Assembly (NCBI GenBank): GCA_013396915.1
Contig: VWZL01000585.1
Span: forward strand, 350,951 to 414,950
Length of the DNA: 64,000 bases
Source: Stercorarius parasiticus
Lineage: Eukaryota; Chordata; Aves; Charadriiformes; Stercorariidae
Direction of reading: 5' to 3'
How positions within the stretch are numbered: position 1 is the first letter of the stretch; the number at the start of each line of letters is the position of its first letter. Positions 22,111 through 35,998 of the stretch are shown in pieces. The notes beneath the pieces are model-generated. The model was not told the DNA's origin, did no database searches, and saw only the letters and a list, made by a program, of their open reading frames with translations. Both the position numbers and the translations under genes were made by a program.

Positions 22111-24124
22111 TTGGCCTCGTGCAGGAAGCTGGCCTGCTCACTGGCTTTATTTGCGTCACATCTTGGCAGCTTTTTCTGATTCTTTTGGGCCAAATTTTGC
22201 CACCGTTATGGTGACCTTCTAGGGAGGGTATTTCCTATGGAACTGGTGGCTGGCTGCCAAATGACTCTGTATTGCCAGGTCTTCCATTAGTCTTCGCCTT
22301 TCCATTGACTCTACTAAAGAGAGTGAAATTCCTCTGGGCCCCTCATGCTCCTTGAGAACTGCCCCGTTTCCCTGGGAAGTCGGGGAGCAGGAGGACAAGG
22401 GGGAGGGGGAGCCTCAGGGCAGGAACCGGTTACTCTATTTTATTTTTCCTGTGTTTCTACCTCCCTGCAAGCCAGCAATATTAATTTCCTAACCTGTATG
22501 GTCCTCCTGTGCCTCCAAATGTGACATCTGTGTGTCCTTGCTTGGTCGAAGAATGCCACCTTCCAAACAGTGCTAGGGGAGTTCTAGTCCGAATGGATCC
22601 TAACACACAGATGATAAGAGGCTTGACTGCCTAACTGAATGTGATAGCGTAAAGCTTCTCTCATGGTGAGGTTTAATTGGATTATAGTACTGTACAGTGA
22701 TGTGGAGGCTTGCGGGGCGTGCAGCCAGCTTCACAAAGAGAGAGTGGATCCTTGCTAATCACTCATTTGTTTAAAACAATGAATTGCCTAGAGATGTCTG
22801 ATGGGCATGCTGCAGCCAGTAGCTCAGAAACAAGGGTCGTTGATGACTGCTGCACATGTAGACCCTGTCCTTGGGTCAGTGCAACTGTGGTAGAGGGTCT
22901 GCAGATCTGCCTGGTGAGCCCGAGTCTGGAGAAAGGAGGAGGAGATGTGCTCCTTATGTTTGGAAAAGGAGATGCATTGAGCTCTCTTGTTGCATGCTGG
23001 TGCCTGGAACCTATTTCCTCCTCTAGAACCACTTCAGCCTTTCCTGCAGCACTTTGCATGGCTGTGTTGCTTGTCACGAGCTGTGCCTCACTTCTGAGGT
23101 GGCCTGCTTGTTCCCTCTCATCTAGCAGCTGTGAGTCTGCAGGCCAGTATGGCTTCAAGTGCTGTTTCTTGCAGGGCAATAACTATTTTTGATCAGGAGC
23201 TCAAATGCCGGTGTTGGACCTCCCCTGCTCCAGTGGGAAAGCGATCTAGTTTTTAAAGCGTGCAGCAAAAATAAAAATCAGAACAGCTTGCGTGCTGTGA
23301 AGTCTGCTTGATGGAGGCTCTCAGGCATATAAACTAGAACTGGGGTCTGCAAGCCAGAAAGCATGGTGTTTCTTGCCTGGCCTGGGGTGGTGTGTGGTGG
23401 CTGCTGCACTTTTGCAGCACCTCTGTTTTGGGCACAGCTCCTGGAAGCTACGTGCTTCGTGGGAGTCACTGTCAGCCTGAACTGCCAAGTTCTTGGGAGT
23501 TTTTGCCCTGAAAGTAAGAGCGTTTGTTTTACTGATGTTTCAAAAGAGTTTGAGATCTGCATGGTTGCTCAGATCTCATTTCAGAAGAGTTGTCAAGGAA
23601 AATAGCATTTGTTCTCCCGTAAGCAGGTGGATTAGCATAAAATATCAACTTTGATGTTGTGTGCAGTGTGCTCCTCATCCATAGCCTCTGTACTGGTTTG
23701 GAGGATGTTTGAACGTTCTGGGAAATGCCCCCAAGGCCAGTGTGTGCCATTTGGGCAGGGAACAGCTCTGGGACACTGGGAGATTTTGATCAACTTGCCC
23801 TGTTTTCCTGCTGCAACTCATTTGAGCTGTATTAAAGTCAAATAAAGAAATGCGATCGCTTTCCTGTTGCTGGGAAATGGTAGTTTAGACACCTTTTTCC
23901 CCAGTGCTCTAAGGTGTGTGGGACCTTCCCCCCCCAAGTTCTAGTTTGGTCTAAAACCAAACCCTTTTACTGCTCATTCATGTTTTTGGTCAGTTGGATG
24001 CTCTGGAGCTTACAGGAGGTTTAGTGTAAGGATGCAGGGAAGAGAGAACACTGGTGTTTCACCAAAACCTGCTCAGCTTGCAGGTCCTGGGCCTTGGGGG
24101 GGTAGTTTCTTTTGTTCTAAAAAG

Positions 24125-24144
24125 AAAAAAAAAAAAAAAAAAAA
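24125..24144. repeat. Poly-A tract (A20)
   Basis: A pure run of 20 A, preceded by a short A-rich lead-in. No retrogene or CR1 body adjoins it. Confidence 0.9.
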
Positions 24145-26513
24145 GGAACAAACCTGCTGATCCGGGATAGATTATTTTTGTTTTTAAGTGTGTGTTGCTG
24201 AGGCTGGAGAGAGATGGAGGTTTGAAAGCGCAAGGCTGTAAAGACTGATCAAGTGTGTGCCTGTGTGCAGGTGAAGGGAAACGCATTTTCACCACTCAGA
24301 AAAGTACTTTATTTTGCTGTTAAAAATCTTCTGAAGAAAGTCACTGTTTCTTTCCATCAGATTCCTTTGCTCTGTTGAGCTTGACTATTCAAAAATCCTT
24401 CCTTGCTCTTTTTATTTTGCTACAAAGCCACCGTAGTGTGAGGGCTTGGAGGTTCTCCTGGCTGCTGGTAAGTAAATGTCATGAGAGAGATTTCTAAAGG
24501 GATGCTCACCTCTGCAGGGAAACACATGGAGGGCTGCAGATAGAGTCATGGGAAAACCATGGAGCTCATAATGTGGTTCTGGCCTGTGTTTCAAGGGTTT
24601 CTAGTGCAGGGCTCTCCTTAATGGCCAAAATGAACTGCAGTTTGCACATATGCTTGTCTGATATGTGTTTCCCAATGGGCACTAGGCCAGATCTAGATAT
24701 AGAGCAGAGAATAACCCCCATCGAGAGATTCTTAGGAAGCCTTATCTATATATAGTCTATGTAAGTCTGTATCCCCTTTCTGCTGAGAGGACAATCTCTG
24801 CCTGGGGAACATGGTTAATGCAGATACACCCCAGCTTCTGAGAACCAGGTGGAGGTCCACAAGTATCATGTCTGCTGCATCCTGCGTGAGTGATCCCAAA
24901 CGTGTCCTGGCTCCTGCTGCGATGGGTTGCAGCAGGGCATTCTCTGCCAAGGGCCCCAGCTGCGCTACCCTGTGCCGTGACCGTGCTGTTGTGGCAAGCT
25001 GGTGACATGCTCCTGCGGCTGGCAAAGCTTATCCTCTGCAGGAGTATGCAGCAGCCGTCAGCTGGAGGGAACAGCTGCGAAAGCTGGGGCACATCCTTCA
25101 TGTGGAGCTGATGGTGCCTGCGCCTTTGGAGCACGTTGGTCTGTTGGGCGCTCTCATTAAAGCAATGAGATTGTAGCTTGGCAATGACTTGTCATGAAAC
25201 AGCTCTTGTAGGATTTTTATGCCAGCACAATTCCCCTTCTTGCAGCTGCTTACCAGGGTGTACCGTGACAGGAACCTGCACAGATATAGTGCTTCTTCTG
25301 GAATGAGAAACAATTTGCGGTGCTCAGCCCACCTGCTTCAGACTAACACAGCAAAAAAACCCAACCAATGAGCAGGTGGCTTAGATCAGAAGGGGGAACA
25401 CACAGTGAGGTGGACAAGGCTGTCCTTTCACACAGCAGTGTGGTCTCTATTAACTTATGTGGGGGTGCAGTTTCACTATTAGGATGCCTGAGGCCATTCC
25501 CAGCAAGCCTTCCTTTCCATATAGTACATGACTTCTTCCAACTGGTGCACCACCGTGTATTATAGTTGTCCTGGCAGCTGCTGAGGGCCAGACGAGGAGG
25601 AACACAACCTTCTTTCTACTGCAGAGAGTTTACTGCCCACCTAGCGTTTTTGCAGTGCATCCTGAAACCGAAGAAGTGAGAGTCTGGGGAGCTTTGTACC
25701 AGCTTGAAATGTCGGTCTGTGAATAGCTTGTGAGGTTCTGTTGGACCTGCTGGAGGCACAGGTTCTCTTTGGATGTATTTGACTCCGGGATTGTGGGGGT
25801 AGGTCTTTCTTTTTAAAAGAGCAGCCCCATTTTCTACACTGGAGAGGCTGATTCCTTTCTCTTGTCTTTTAGGGAGCTGGTCTGGCAGCATAACTCTTAA
25901 CCGTGCTCAGGTTGGAACCTTGACAAGATGTGCTCTGCCTTTCCTGAGCCCATGAAAGTCGTAGGGCTGTTGGAGGACGTCTCCTCGCACACATTTTTAC
26001 AAATATAGCAGGATCGTTTGAGGTCACTCAGTCTTGAGTTTCTTCAGGGAGAGCACACTTCAGCTGGAGGCTGTGCCAGAGCTAGATTTGACTGCCTCTG
26101 GAGGGGCTGTTCTGAAAATGGGTGTCTATAACATGGGGTCTAATCTCAAGACAATTCTGCAAACTTGCCAGCACATCAGATATGCGTGCAGTCTTTGTTT
26201 CACCTTGTCACGTATGTCCTGATTTCACTGCTGCCTCAACTGTGTGAACTCGGTGTGTGTAACAGGGACAGGGACATTACCGTTCTCAGCAGAGCAATTG
26301 TAGTGCCCATTTCCCGGCTGTGGGGAACCAGCAATCAGGGCTCTCTACCTTTTTACCGTGCCATCTGTGCAGTGGGTAGTTGTGGGTGTAAGACACAAGC
26401 ATTTACCGGTCCTCTGCCTGTTACAGCAAAGCTCACTCACTGAAGAACTCTCTCAGATGTGTATAGAGCTGTGTGTACTGTCCTGATGCTCTTCAGGTAA
26501 GGCTGTAGCTAGC

Positions 26514-26842
26514 TTTCCAGTACCTAAAGGGGGCTTACATGAAGGATGGGGAGGGACTCTTCATCCGGGAGTGTAATGATAGGACAAGGAGTAACAGTTT
26601 CAAACTGAAGGAGGGTAGATTTAGATTGGATATCGGGAAGAAATTCTTTCCTGTGAGGGTGGTGAGGCACTGGAGCAGGTTGCCCAGGGAAGTTGTGCCT
26701 GCCCCATCCTTGGAAGTGTTCAAGGCCAGGCTGGATGGGGCTTTGAGCAGCCTGGTCTAGTGGGAGGTGTCCCTGCCCATGGCAGGGGGGTTGGAACTAG
26801 ATGATCTTTAAGGTCCCTTCCAATCCAAACCATTCTATGATT
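26514..26842 (+). mobile_element. CR1 3' tail encoding the end of ORF2
   Basis: Starts TTCCAGTACCTAAAGGGGGC and ends GGTCCCTTCCAATCCAAACC, then ATTCTATGATT. The plus-strand frame at 26539-26760 still reads as the CR1 reverse-transcriptase protein's C-terminus (FKLKEGRFRLDIGKKFF, then HWSRLPREVV, then [14 protein letters not shown]). It is a 5'-truncated copy without the enzyme's catalytic part, of a different subfamily from the two 562-bp copies further right. Confidence 0.95.
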
Positions 26843-29800
26843 CACCAGCTCCTGAGGCTGATGTGTCTAGTGGCTCTTTGTAACCTTCCTGCTTAGGCTG
26901 CTGCTTGCCAGCACCTCCTGCCTTGTGCCAGCACAAGCACTTGAGAGTTCACACGGTAAAGCAGACCAGGGCAGGATTTGGTGGGTAGAGATGAGGAAGT
27001 GGGTTGTGTTCCAGTTGGATCGGTTCTCTGCTGTGCTTTGGTGCATGATGGTCCAAATGGGTTATGGAGGCAGAGTGCAGGGATGAGGACGGAGTGGGAA
27101 ACCCATTTAATCTGGTGCTGCTGCTGGAAAGACATCAAGTGGAAACAATAAGTGGTTTTGCATGTTCCCAATGTATGCACCACATTTCTAATTTAGCAGA
27201 GCTTCTCTTTAGGACAGGAAAATGACTTTTAATGACTGTGGGAGGAGAAGTCCAGCCCCTTGTTCAGAGGCTTGTGTTTTAGCTGCGTGCTGGAAGCCCT
27301 GGGTGGTCCAGAGTCTTGTGTGTGTGCTCCAGCTTGGGGCTGCTGTTGCCAGAGCTGCAGGGTGGGTCAAGGGGAAGAGATGGTTGGGGTGGAGGTGGTC
27401 TTTCCTTCTTCTGGGCTCTAAGGGGAGCTCTCTGGTGGGAAGAAGGTTTTGAGAGCCAGGCCCTTTGCAAGGAGATTGTCAGACGGGCGCTTTCTAACTT
27501 GAATAATTGACAGTGTAACCAAAGCTACTGGAGATTGGTGGGGATGTAACTGAATCTTTCACACCGATTCTTATGCAAATTCAAACACGTGCTCCTGGTT
27601 TCTAATGGGACACCTACAGATACAGCCGGCTCCATTCAGAACTCGGCAACCATGCACTGGATCTTTAATTGCTAATGACTTTATAGCAAGAGCGTGACTT
27701 GCAGAGCTGCCTCTGTAACGGTTTCTCAGTGCAGCTGTTATCTGTACACATGAATTTTCTGCGTAGATTTTATATAAGTGACCTGTGGAGGTTCTGGCAC
27801 ATAGTTTGGTGCTGAAACTGTCCGTTGCCATACTGCTTTGGTTCAATATCAAAATGAGCTTGAACATTTCAATGCCGTTTTCTTTGCTGATGTGTTGGGG
27901 CTCACTGAAGGTAAGTTAAATGACCTAAAGTTCTGCAGAAAATAATTTGGTGTATTTAACACCGAGTGCAAATAATCTTAAGTTTCTGCCCAGTAAATCT
28001 ATGACCGTGAGTTGACAAGCACATTTGATAAGTATTATCTTGGGCTCCTGGTGGGGGAGATTGGTGTCTGCAACCTCCTGGCATAGCTTCAGAATTAGGC
28101 TTGTTTTTTCATAAATGTGCCACATGGTCATGGAGCAGTTGGTCAAAATCATGTGAGCTTAATTTCTTTAAAATATAAACAACCTAGAAATGTTTGTTTA
28201 TGTACAAAATATTCAGCCAGTGACTGTAAGCATTTCCATGTTTCTACAAGAAATGAAGGTAATTGTATAATAAGCAAAGATTCATATGGCTTAACTTGTT
28301 TCCCATCTGGCATTAGTTAAAATGGTGTTTTCATCTGCATGACCTCTTGGGGTGGGGACAAATGATGAAAATAGAAAACATGGCTGAAAAAGACCTTCCT
28401 CGGTCATCTTCTAGCCCATGTAAAGGCTGGAGCAGCTCCACTGAGCAACCCGACAGCTGCTTGGGGGAGCGACTGTTCCCCCTCTGCCGTGGTACATGTT
28501 ACAGGGTAGTTTTTGCGGGGTTTTTAAAGCAGTCAGTTGACAAGGAGTTGCCTGTCCTGTATGCAGTCCTTCCCCAGTGTATAAATTTATATTCAGACTA
28601 AATAGATTAACTGCAGCAGGAAGAGCTTCCTTCTTAAAAGAAAGCTATTGTTAGAGCATCATTTATCATAAATCTCTACTAGTTCTAATCCTGCTTTTCT
28701 CCCACAGCTCTTTTCACCCTTCCGTCTGCCTGCTCCTTTATGGTTTGCAGGGTCTGCTCTGAGTTTCTTGGGGTTGTCCTGCAGCCTTTGTCTGTGCTCT
28801 CTTCCTCTTGGATGGGCAGTTTTCAATGTCAAAAGGAACATTCCAAAATGACCCCTTTCATGAAAATACACCTGCATGCTTTCTAACCAGTGGAAAGATG
28901 ATATGCTGCTTTCCCGATCAAGTTGCACCCACTGCCTTAAAATGAAGGATTTGCAAGGAAAGCTGAGAACTGCAAGAACTGGATCATATATATTTAATGT
29001 TGCTAGTGGCTTGCTAGGGGCTGAACTCCCTTTTATTTGCTCTTCTCCCTCTTCCCTATGCTGTGCCTGAAAGCGTGCCAGAATTTAAGGTGCTCCGATT
29101 TCTCTTTCGGGCTGGCGGGATCTGTATCTTCTTTCTGCCAGGATTCTGCTTTATTTTGCTTAATAGAGTTGAGGACCATTAATGTAGGCTTTGTCCTTGC
29201 TTCACAAATAGACTTTTGAGTGTCTTCAGGTACTTGGATAAGCTTTGCCTGCTTGTGTTCAGTCCCAGTGAGGATCTGAGACAGCGGCTTGCAGCTACCA
29301 AAGCAGATCAGAGGATTTTTTCCTCCCAACGTGTAGCATTCAGCAGCTCAAATGTAAAGCTGCTCACTGAGACAAAACTCTGGTGGTTCTTTCCCCTTGG
29401 CCCATGGGGATGTGCTTGAGGATCAGAAGGCCTGGCCAGTGCTTAGTTCACGCAAGCAGGTAGAGGTTTTTTTCCCCAGGAGAAGGGATTTCAGAGGTGG
29501 ATTTTCTCAGTTCAGTCTTTGGTGGGTTTTCTGACACGTAAGTGGCAGGTCCTGCTGGGTGTCCTTAAAAAAACATTTGTAATAAGCTTTTGCTGTTCAC
29601 TCAGTTGTTTCCTTGTTCCAGGATCATAACCTAAACGTCCATGCAGCCTGGCGGTCCTGAGCAGCTCTGTTTATGTTCCTCCTGCACCTGCGTTCAAGGA
29701 CAGCTTTCTCGTGCTGCTCCCTTGCCATGCACACATTGAGTGCAAAGTGCTCAGCTCTTCTTGGTGTCCCACACAGATGCTGATGGCCCTGCATTTTGAA

Positions 29801-32800
29801 GATCTACCTTGTCTGGGTTCGGATGCTTAGGTTTGCTTTGCGGCGCTGCTCTCCTTCAGGTCCAAGTAGCCTGGTGTTTCTGCCTTTGAACAGCTCTAGC
29901 ATTCAAGAAGATCTCTGGATGAAAAAACCTGTTGCACCGAGGTGCTCGAGTACATGCTCTGTTCCAGAGCTGGGTTGTGAGTAGGTTTAGCCCAACCTCA
30001 TCGACATCCCAGCCACGTGCCGCCTCCTGCCTTCTTGTGGTATTTACTTCTCCTCTGGCTTCTCTCAGTGTTGCCGCAGGCCACTGCTGTGGTTTCGAGC
30101 TGTGAAAGCAACACGCAGTGCTTGGCTTCCCAGCGGACTTGGAGTCAGCGCGTGCTTTCTCGCAGAATAGGTCACTATAAAACCTTCTGGTGAATATTGG
30201 TAAAGTTGTACAATTCTTCACAAGGCTTCTAGGGAGGCAGGGAAAAGGGTGCTTTTTATCTTGTATACTTTTGAGTGCCATGATTCAATGACTCTGGCAG
30301 TAAATCAAGCAACTGCACGTGAATCCTGCTTTGCGTGGCTCTGCCCAACAGCATGCTGGATACTGGGTGTGCGTTCGTGTGAGGCTGCCGCCACGGTGAG
30401 CTCTCGGAGGTAGCTCTTGGTTTAGGACGACTGTAAGATGATTTCACTCTGCTTTTCTTTGCTTCTCTCTGGTGGTGGTCAGATTTGCTGATGGTTCATG
30501 TTTTAACTGGGAAAAATGCCCCTTGTTGGGATTCTGGTATGTCTGTATACAGTCAAAAATGTTGAGTGGGCTGGGAATAGCTTCCAGCAAAGTTGTATCA
30601 GTTTCTTGGAGCTCTTTTGTTCGGTGGAAATTCCTTTCTTTTCTCTCCCCCTTCCCATACCCCTGACAGCCCACCTCTTTTCTACAAGGACATGCTGAGG
30701 TATAATTCACAATCGTGTGACTCAAGGGAAATATGCACAGCTGCAAATGCATTTTTAAATGATACTTCATTGTTAAAGCATCTCTGAACAGGTTTGCAGT
30801 TCCAGTAGCCGAGTGATCAGAATGTGGTAACAAAGAGGATTTTGTTGAAAACGCTTGACTTTGACTTTTATCAAGCTCTGAGAATGTTTTGAGCGCTCGC
30901 TGCTTTTGCATGCAAATAGGAAGTATCTGGAGCAGGGTAGATCGACCGTGGGGAAATACGTTAAATGTGTCCCTGAGAAAAGGTTACGTAGTTGAGTTTT
31001 CCTTTGCTCTCCCTGCATTGTATTGAAGAAGTCATATGACAGTTGGAGTACAATGAAGGGCACGTTAGACAAAAGTTGTATTGATGTTTGAAGCATCAGG
31101 AATATCCAGTCTTGCGGGCTGCAGCTCTCCTCTACTTTCCCACAGAAATTTTGCAACTCTCTTTCCTCTTTGGATCCATCAGACTTGATGCTTTTGTGAC
31201 TTCTTGCTCTTTATGGTGCATAACAAAGCCCGGCAAGTAAAAAAAGCAGGCGTAGCATGTTCTGTCACAGTGACCATGGCCCAGGTCTGCCAGGGTTTGG
31301 TATGGGGCTGACTGAATCACAGCCATACCAAGAGCCAACATCTGTTTATAGGTAAGTTGAAAGAGATTTATTGACATCCAGGACATCACAGAAGGCTTGT
31401 ACCTGGTTTAAAGGCAGAATTTGATACAGCTTAGTGTGAACAGTTCTCTAATCTCTGGAAATTCAACAGTTCATCTTATCTCCCACAGTTCCTTTCTCTT
31501 GAACAGGCTCCTTCTCTAGCTTGCTGTCTTGGTTCCAAAATTATCACCAGATTTTTCAAGCTGTTGCATGAGTAACTTGGGGCTTTTCTCCCATGAGTGA
31601 ATTCCCACTCTCCAACAGCCCTCCAAGAGGACCTGCTCTGAGTAGAAACTAATCTGTGCTTGAGATGGTACGTCTGCAAGCAGAGGACCCTGCTGAGTAT
31701 CAGTCATGGGGAGCCATCTGTCTCTGCAGTGTTCTTGCTGATTCAGGTGTGAAAACAGAGAAATGACTTAGTAATTTGTAATTATATGAACGATTATGTG
31801 TGGTCAAAATTCTCATATAGGTAATATACTAAAATGACTCAGTGAAGCAGCTGTAGCATGTGCTCTCCTTGGCCCCAGTGTTTCCCTTCAGACAGTTTCG
31901 AGGTGCTTGCTGTGAGCCGATGAGCTGACCTTTGCTTCATGGTCGTGGAAATGAAGGTTCAAAATAAACACCTGGGGAGCGGTAGCAAATCTGCGCTGGC
32001 TCTCTGGAGAGCTCGGGCTCACCAGGGTTGTGGGACCCCAAAAACACGTCTCTTGTTCTCTCTCTCCCTGTAGGGAAATATGATTTCTTCAGAGACATGG
32101 ATTTGACTGCTTTGGTGCTGTCTGTCATGACAAACCATGGCCTGGGAGACTTCTTGCAAATTGCATGCCAAATCTTAAAATGGGAGGCATTATTCTACTA
32201 TTTGTAAGATGTGAAAAGGTAGGGATGGCCCCTCTCATCGTGGCTTCAGTGTAAGTACCCAGGCTCCAAGGAAAGGAGCATGAGGGGATGGTGGATTTGG
32301 ATTGCCCTGTAACAGATGGGCACAGAAAAGCAGGTTTAATGTTTTACGGGTACCCTGACAGAGAACTTCTTGCATCATCATCTTAAATCTCATCTCGATC
32401 TGCCAGATGTGGAACATTTAACAGCTTTAGGAAGGGTGATGTTTACTAGACCATTTGCCTGTTAGTGTATTTGAGGCCATTGGTGAAAAAGCTCAGCAGT
32501 CAGAAAGATATAATGTACATAAATACATTTCATGTATGATGAGCCCCGATGCAAAGTGTGACGTGATTGGTATTAGCTGTAGTCATGTGGTGAAAATCAG
32601 AGGCTGAGTGTGGTCCCCTGATTGAGGAGGGCATAAAATTAAGGATACTTTCCATCCTGGTGGTTGAAAAAAATGTTGTGGTACTTGTCCCTATCTCATC
32701 CCCACTGATGATCCTCAACTGTTTCTGTGACAGAAATGCTCTTTGACAGCCTGAGTAAGTGCACCTGCTTTAAGGCTGCTCCTTGCCTCATCCATAAGCA

Positions 32801-35436
32801 GAAGCACTGACCACAAAATGATGCTGATACCTATTGCTTGCTCTTAGCATCACTGTCATGTTAGTCTTAGCTGATTGCATCAGGCAAATGTATTTGAAGA
32901 GAACATTTTCAGGGAGCTGAGACGGGTCTGGCTGTAGAGTTTGGTCTCCATGAGTGATCTCATGGTGTGGTCCCGTTCACAAACGGAATAACTCTATCTT
33001 AATACTGGATAGGCTCCTCAATAATCCCTCCCAGCAGTGAACCTTGATATCCTGCTGGGAAAGAGCCACCTCGCATCCAGCCTCTGCTTGTTCATGCCTC
33101 ATTTACCTCCATCTGCTTATTCTGTAGAGCGTCTACAGTTTATCTTGATAAATCTGGGTTCAGTTGGAACTTGTAGGCCTGATGAAAGGTTGTGGGGACT
33201 GAATGGGTTATGATTGTTATAAATCACTTCCTGTTTTATTGCTTATATTCAGCATTAAAAATCTTATGGGGATCTGGAACAAGTTCTGAGCAGTGAAGAC
33301 CAGCATCTAAGAGCACCTTGTGTCTATCACAGCTCACTGTTTTGCTTGTTTACACAGGTCACTCTTACATTTTAATAAATACTTTGACAAATTGAACCAA
33401 CAAGTTCAGGCATTTGGTTTGCTTTGCTGTTCCCTTGTTGCTTTCAGGAATGAAATATCACCAGCAATGATGCTGAAGAAATGTAATATCTAAATGATAT
33501 TGAATCTCTGCTTGCCAGCTCAACTTCCGACAGCTCCTGAAGAGGTTTAGAATATTAAGCAAATGCAAATGTTTCTCCGGAGCAAATCCCTGCGTTCTGC
33601 TTGACACTGCAAGTGTTTGGCACTGGTGGTTCTTCTGAACTCCTTTAGTAACAATTGTGGCTCCTTTTTTCCCCTGATAAACTTAAAGGTGATGTAAGCT
33701 TTTAGAAAAGAGGGTAAGCAAAGTCTGAGTTGTCGAGTTTTCTCCCTTTTCTATGAGAAAGGCAGTTAAATCTCAGTCGCGAGGGGTTTTTACAGAAAAC
33801 AAATAGAAAACATTTTGCTGAGTTATTTCCAAACAAGTGCTTTCTTTTTCAGTAGCGGCTCTTTAAAGTAGAACATACAGAGTATATTTAGATGTGAAGA
33901 GAAAAATTAAGGGGGGGAGACATTTTTAAAGTGCTGTTGAGAGACATTTTGAGATCACCTGGAGACTGGGAGTTTCCCTGAAGGAAGCTGCTCTCCCTGA
34001 CATGGGATCAGAAGTGCTCTGGAAACCTGAGCTGTTTGCAACCCCACTGCCAGGCCTGGAAATGCATCTTCTCCTGGCCATCCCCCAAGCTGTAAGGACA
34101 GCCTGGTGGTAAGGCTTCCTTCCCGTTCAGGTGTCTCCTCAAGCTGTTTGATGTAGTCTTTGGCAACGCAAAATCTGCTGCTGCTTCACTGTAAAGTAAC
34201 TTCCACGGGTCAGCTTTAAAGACTACAAGAGAGCCTAGTTTCTGTTCATTAGGGCACTTTTGTGGTGGATTCTGTAGTTTTCAAGGCCTTTGGTGGAGAG
34301 CTGATGTTGTGCTTGATGGCAGGCTGAGTGCTGCACTCTCTGTAAGCCTTTTGAGTCCAGTTTGGCTGGTTTTGGAAGTTAAAATGCTGCTGCTGGTTAC
34401 CGCTGAAGTTCATTCTCAGCAGTGGTGGTGGTAGTTTCACTTCAGCCATCTAATTCCTGCATCGACCTGGCTAATGTTGTTAACTACTTGGCTTTTAGAA
34501 TCTCACTAGATCCCTTATTCCTGTTCTTTGGTGATTTCCTTCCCAGCTTCTCTGTGCTCTTCTGAGCACTCCAGCAGACAGTGTGCAAATGAGCAAGTGC
34601 TACCCAGAATATTTGATGGAAAAAAGGCAAGGAATAGGTGCCGGAGCACAATGTAGCTGCAACCAAAAGCATCAAGAGGCATTTCTTTCTTTGCAAGGAC
34701 TGCTGAACGCTTTCAGACCTTTTTTGACCACTGTTAATGCTGCAAAGCTCCTCTCGGTTTGTCCCTTCCTTTCTGGGGAGACAAATCTGCAAGGGATAGT
34801 ACATTTCAGCTGCTTTACCCTCGATGTTTTGTTCCAGTTTGAGGGATGCTAACCAGTGTTTCCAATGTGTTTAATGCTGAATAGAGTTCCCCCAGCTTTA
34901 GTGGCAGGATCCGGACTTCTTTGTGAATTATATTTAGCGCTGATGGAGGCTGCTTTGTCAGCTGTGTGTTGTTGCTTTGTAAAAACTGGCACTGTTCAAA
35001 TCTAAATAAATGCCGCTGGGAAAGAAGAACCTTCCTTTTATAACAATTCGGTGTGTTTGACTTGGAAACATCCTTTGAGCTGTGTCCAGGGGGCAAATTG
35101 GTTGTCAGTTTTGCAGTCCCCTGCTCGAAGTACCTGAGAGGGGCTGGGTGCCTGTTGTGCCATGGGGCCATGAGAGCAAACGGCTGAGGTGCTGGCGAGC
35201 ATCACGCAGGACATTTGGTACGGCTGCAGGAGCTGCTCTTTGTGGAGCTGGTGATTCTCCTACCTTTCCTTCCCACCTGCTGTTGAACACATTCGGGTTT
35301 GGAGTTGCAACTTCCCCTTTGCAGCTCCTTCCCTGTAGTTCAGGTTATGAGGGCTGTATTTTTGGAACCTCTGCTTGCTGGAAAGAAACCGTACTTCGGG
35401 GTGCTAAATAGTCCTCCTGTGTTTGAGGGGCGGTGA
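26843..35436 (+). other. PACS2: PACS2 intron 1, middle part (inferred)
   Basis: No exon, RNA gene or repeat family recognised. Only short overlapping open frames. Confidence 0.6.
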
Positions 35437-35998
35437 GAAGTGATTGTCCCTGTGTACTTGGCACTGTTTAGGCCCCACCTTGAGTGCTCTGTCCAGTTTT
35501 GTGCCCCCTTTTTTGGACCGCAAAAAAGACATTGAGGCGCTGGAGCGGGTCCAGAGAAGGGCAACGGAGCTGGTGAGGGGTCTGGAGCACAAGCCTTGTG
35601 AGGAGCGGCTGAGGGAGCTGGGGGTGTACAGCCTGGAGAAAAGGAGGCTGAGGGGAGACCTTCTTGCTCTCTACAGCTCCCTGAAAGGAGAGTGTAGCCG
35701 GGGGGGTCGGTCTCTTCTCCCAAGGAACAGGCGATGGGACAAGAGGAATCGACCTCAAGTTGCGCCAGGGGAGGTTTAGATTGGACATCAGGAAAATTTT
35801 TTACACTGAAAGGGTTATCAAGCATTGGAACAGGCTGCGCAGGGAAGTGGTTGAGGCACCATCCCTGGAGGTATTTAAAGCCAGGCAGACATAGTGCTTA
35901 GAGATATGGTTTAGTGATGGGTTTTGTCAGAGTGAGGTTGATGGTTGGACTTGATCTGAAAGGTCCCTTCCAACCTGGACGATTCTATGACTCTATGA
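35437..35998 (+). mobile_element. CR1 3' tail, copy A of a near-identical pair
   Basis: A 562-bp 5'-truncated CR1. A frame in the first half reads [20 protein letters not shown], then [20 protein letters not shown], the C-terminal region of CR1 ORF2; the frame then shifts. It ends GGTCCCTTCCAACC and ATTCTATGACTCTATGA. It is very similar over its whole length to 52354-52915 and has the same truncation point. That suggests two young insertions of one subfamily, or a segmental copy. Confidence 0.95.

Larger units (their letters stand above)
16030..26513 (+). other. PACS2: PACS2 intron 1, first part (inferred)
   Basis: No recognised coding exon. It begins GC-rich, then becomes ordinary intronic sequence. 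Notable items listed separately are a hairpin at 16482-16535, two more inverted repeats (16804-16826 and 17481-17528) and an octamer/homeodomain-rich stretch near 21880-22100. There is also a 260-codon antisense frame at 17448-18230 and an A20 run at 24125-24144. Assignment to intron 1 depends on exon 1 being in the gap. Confidence 0.6.

Noticed and set aside
22710..23192. 160-codon plus frame opposite a 138-codon minus frame
   Set aside because: Mutually overlapping on both strands, no recognisable motif and no splice context.
35444..35779. 111-codon frame with [11 protein letters not shown], and the matching frame at 52408-52695
   Set aside because: These are CR1 ORF2 C-terminal remnants inside truncated elements, not host genes.
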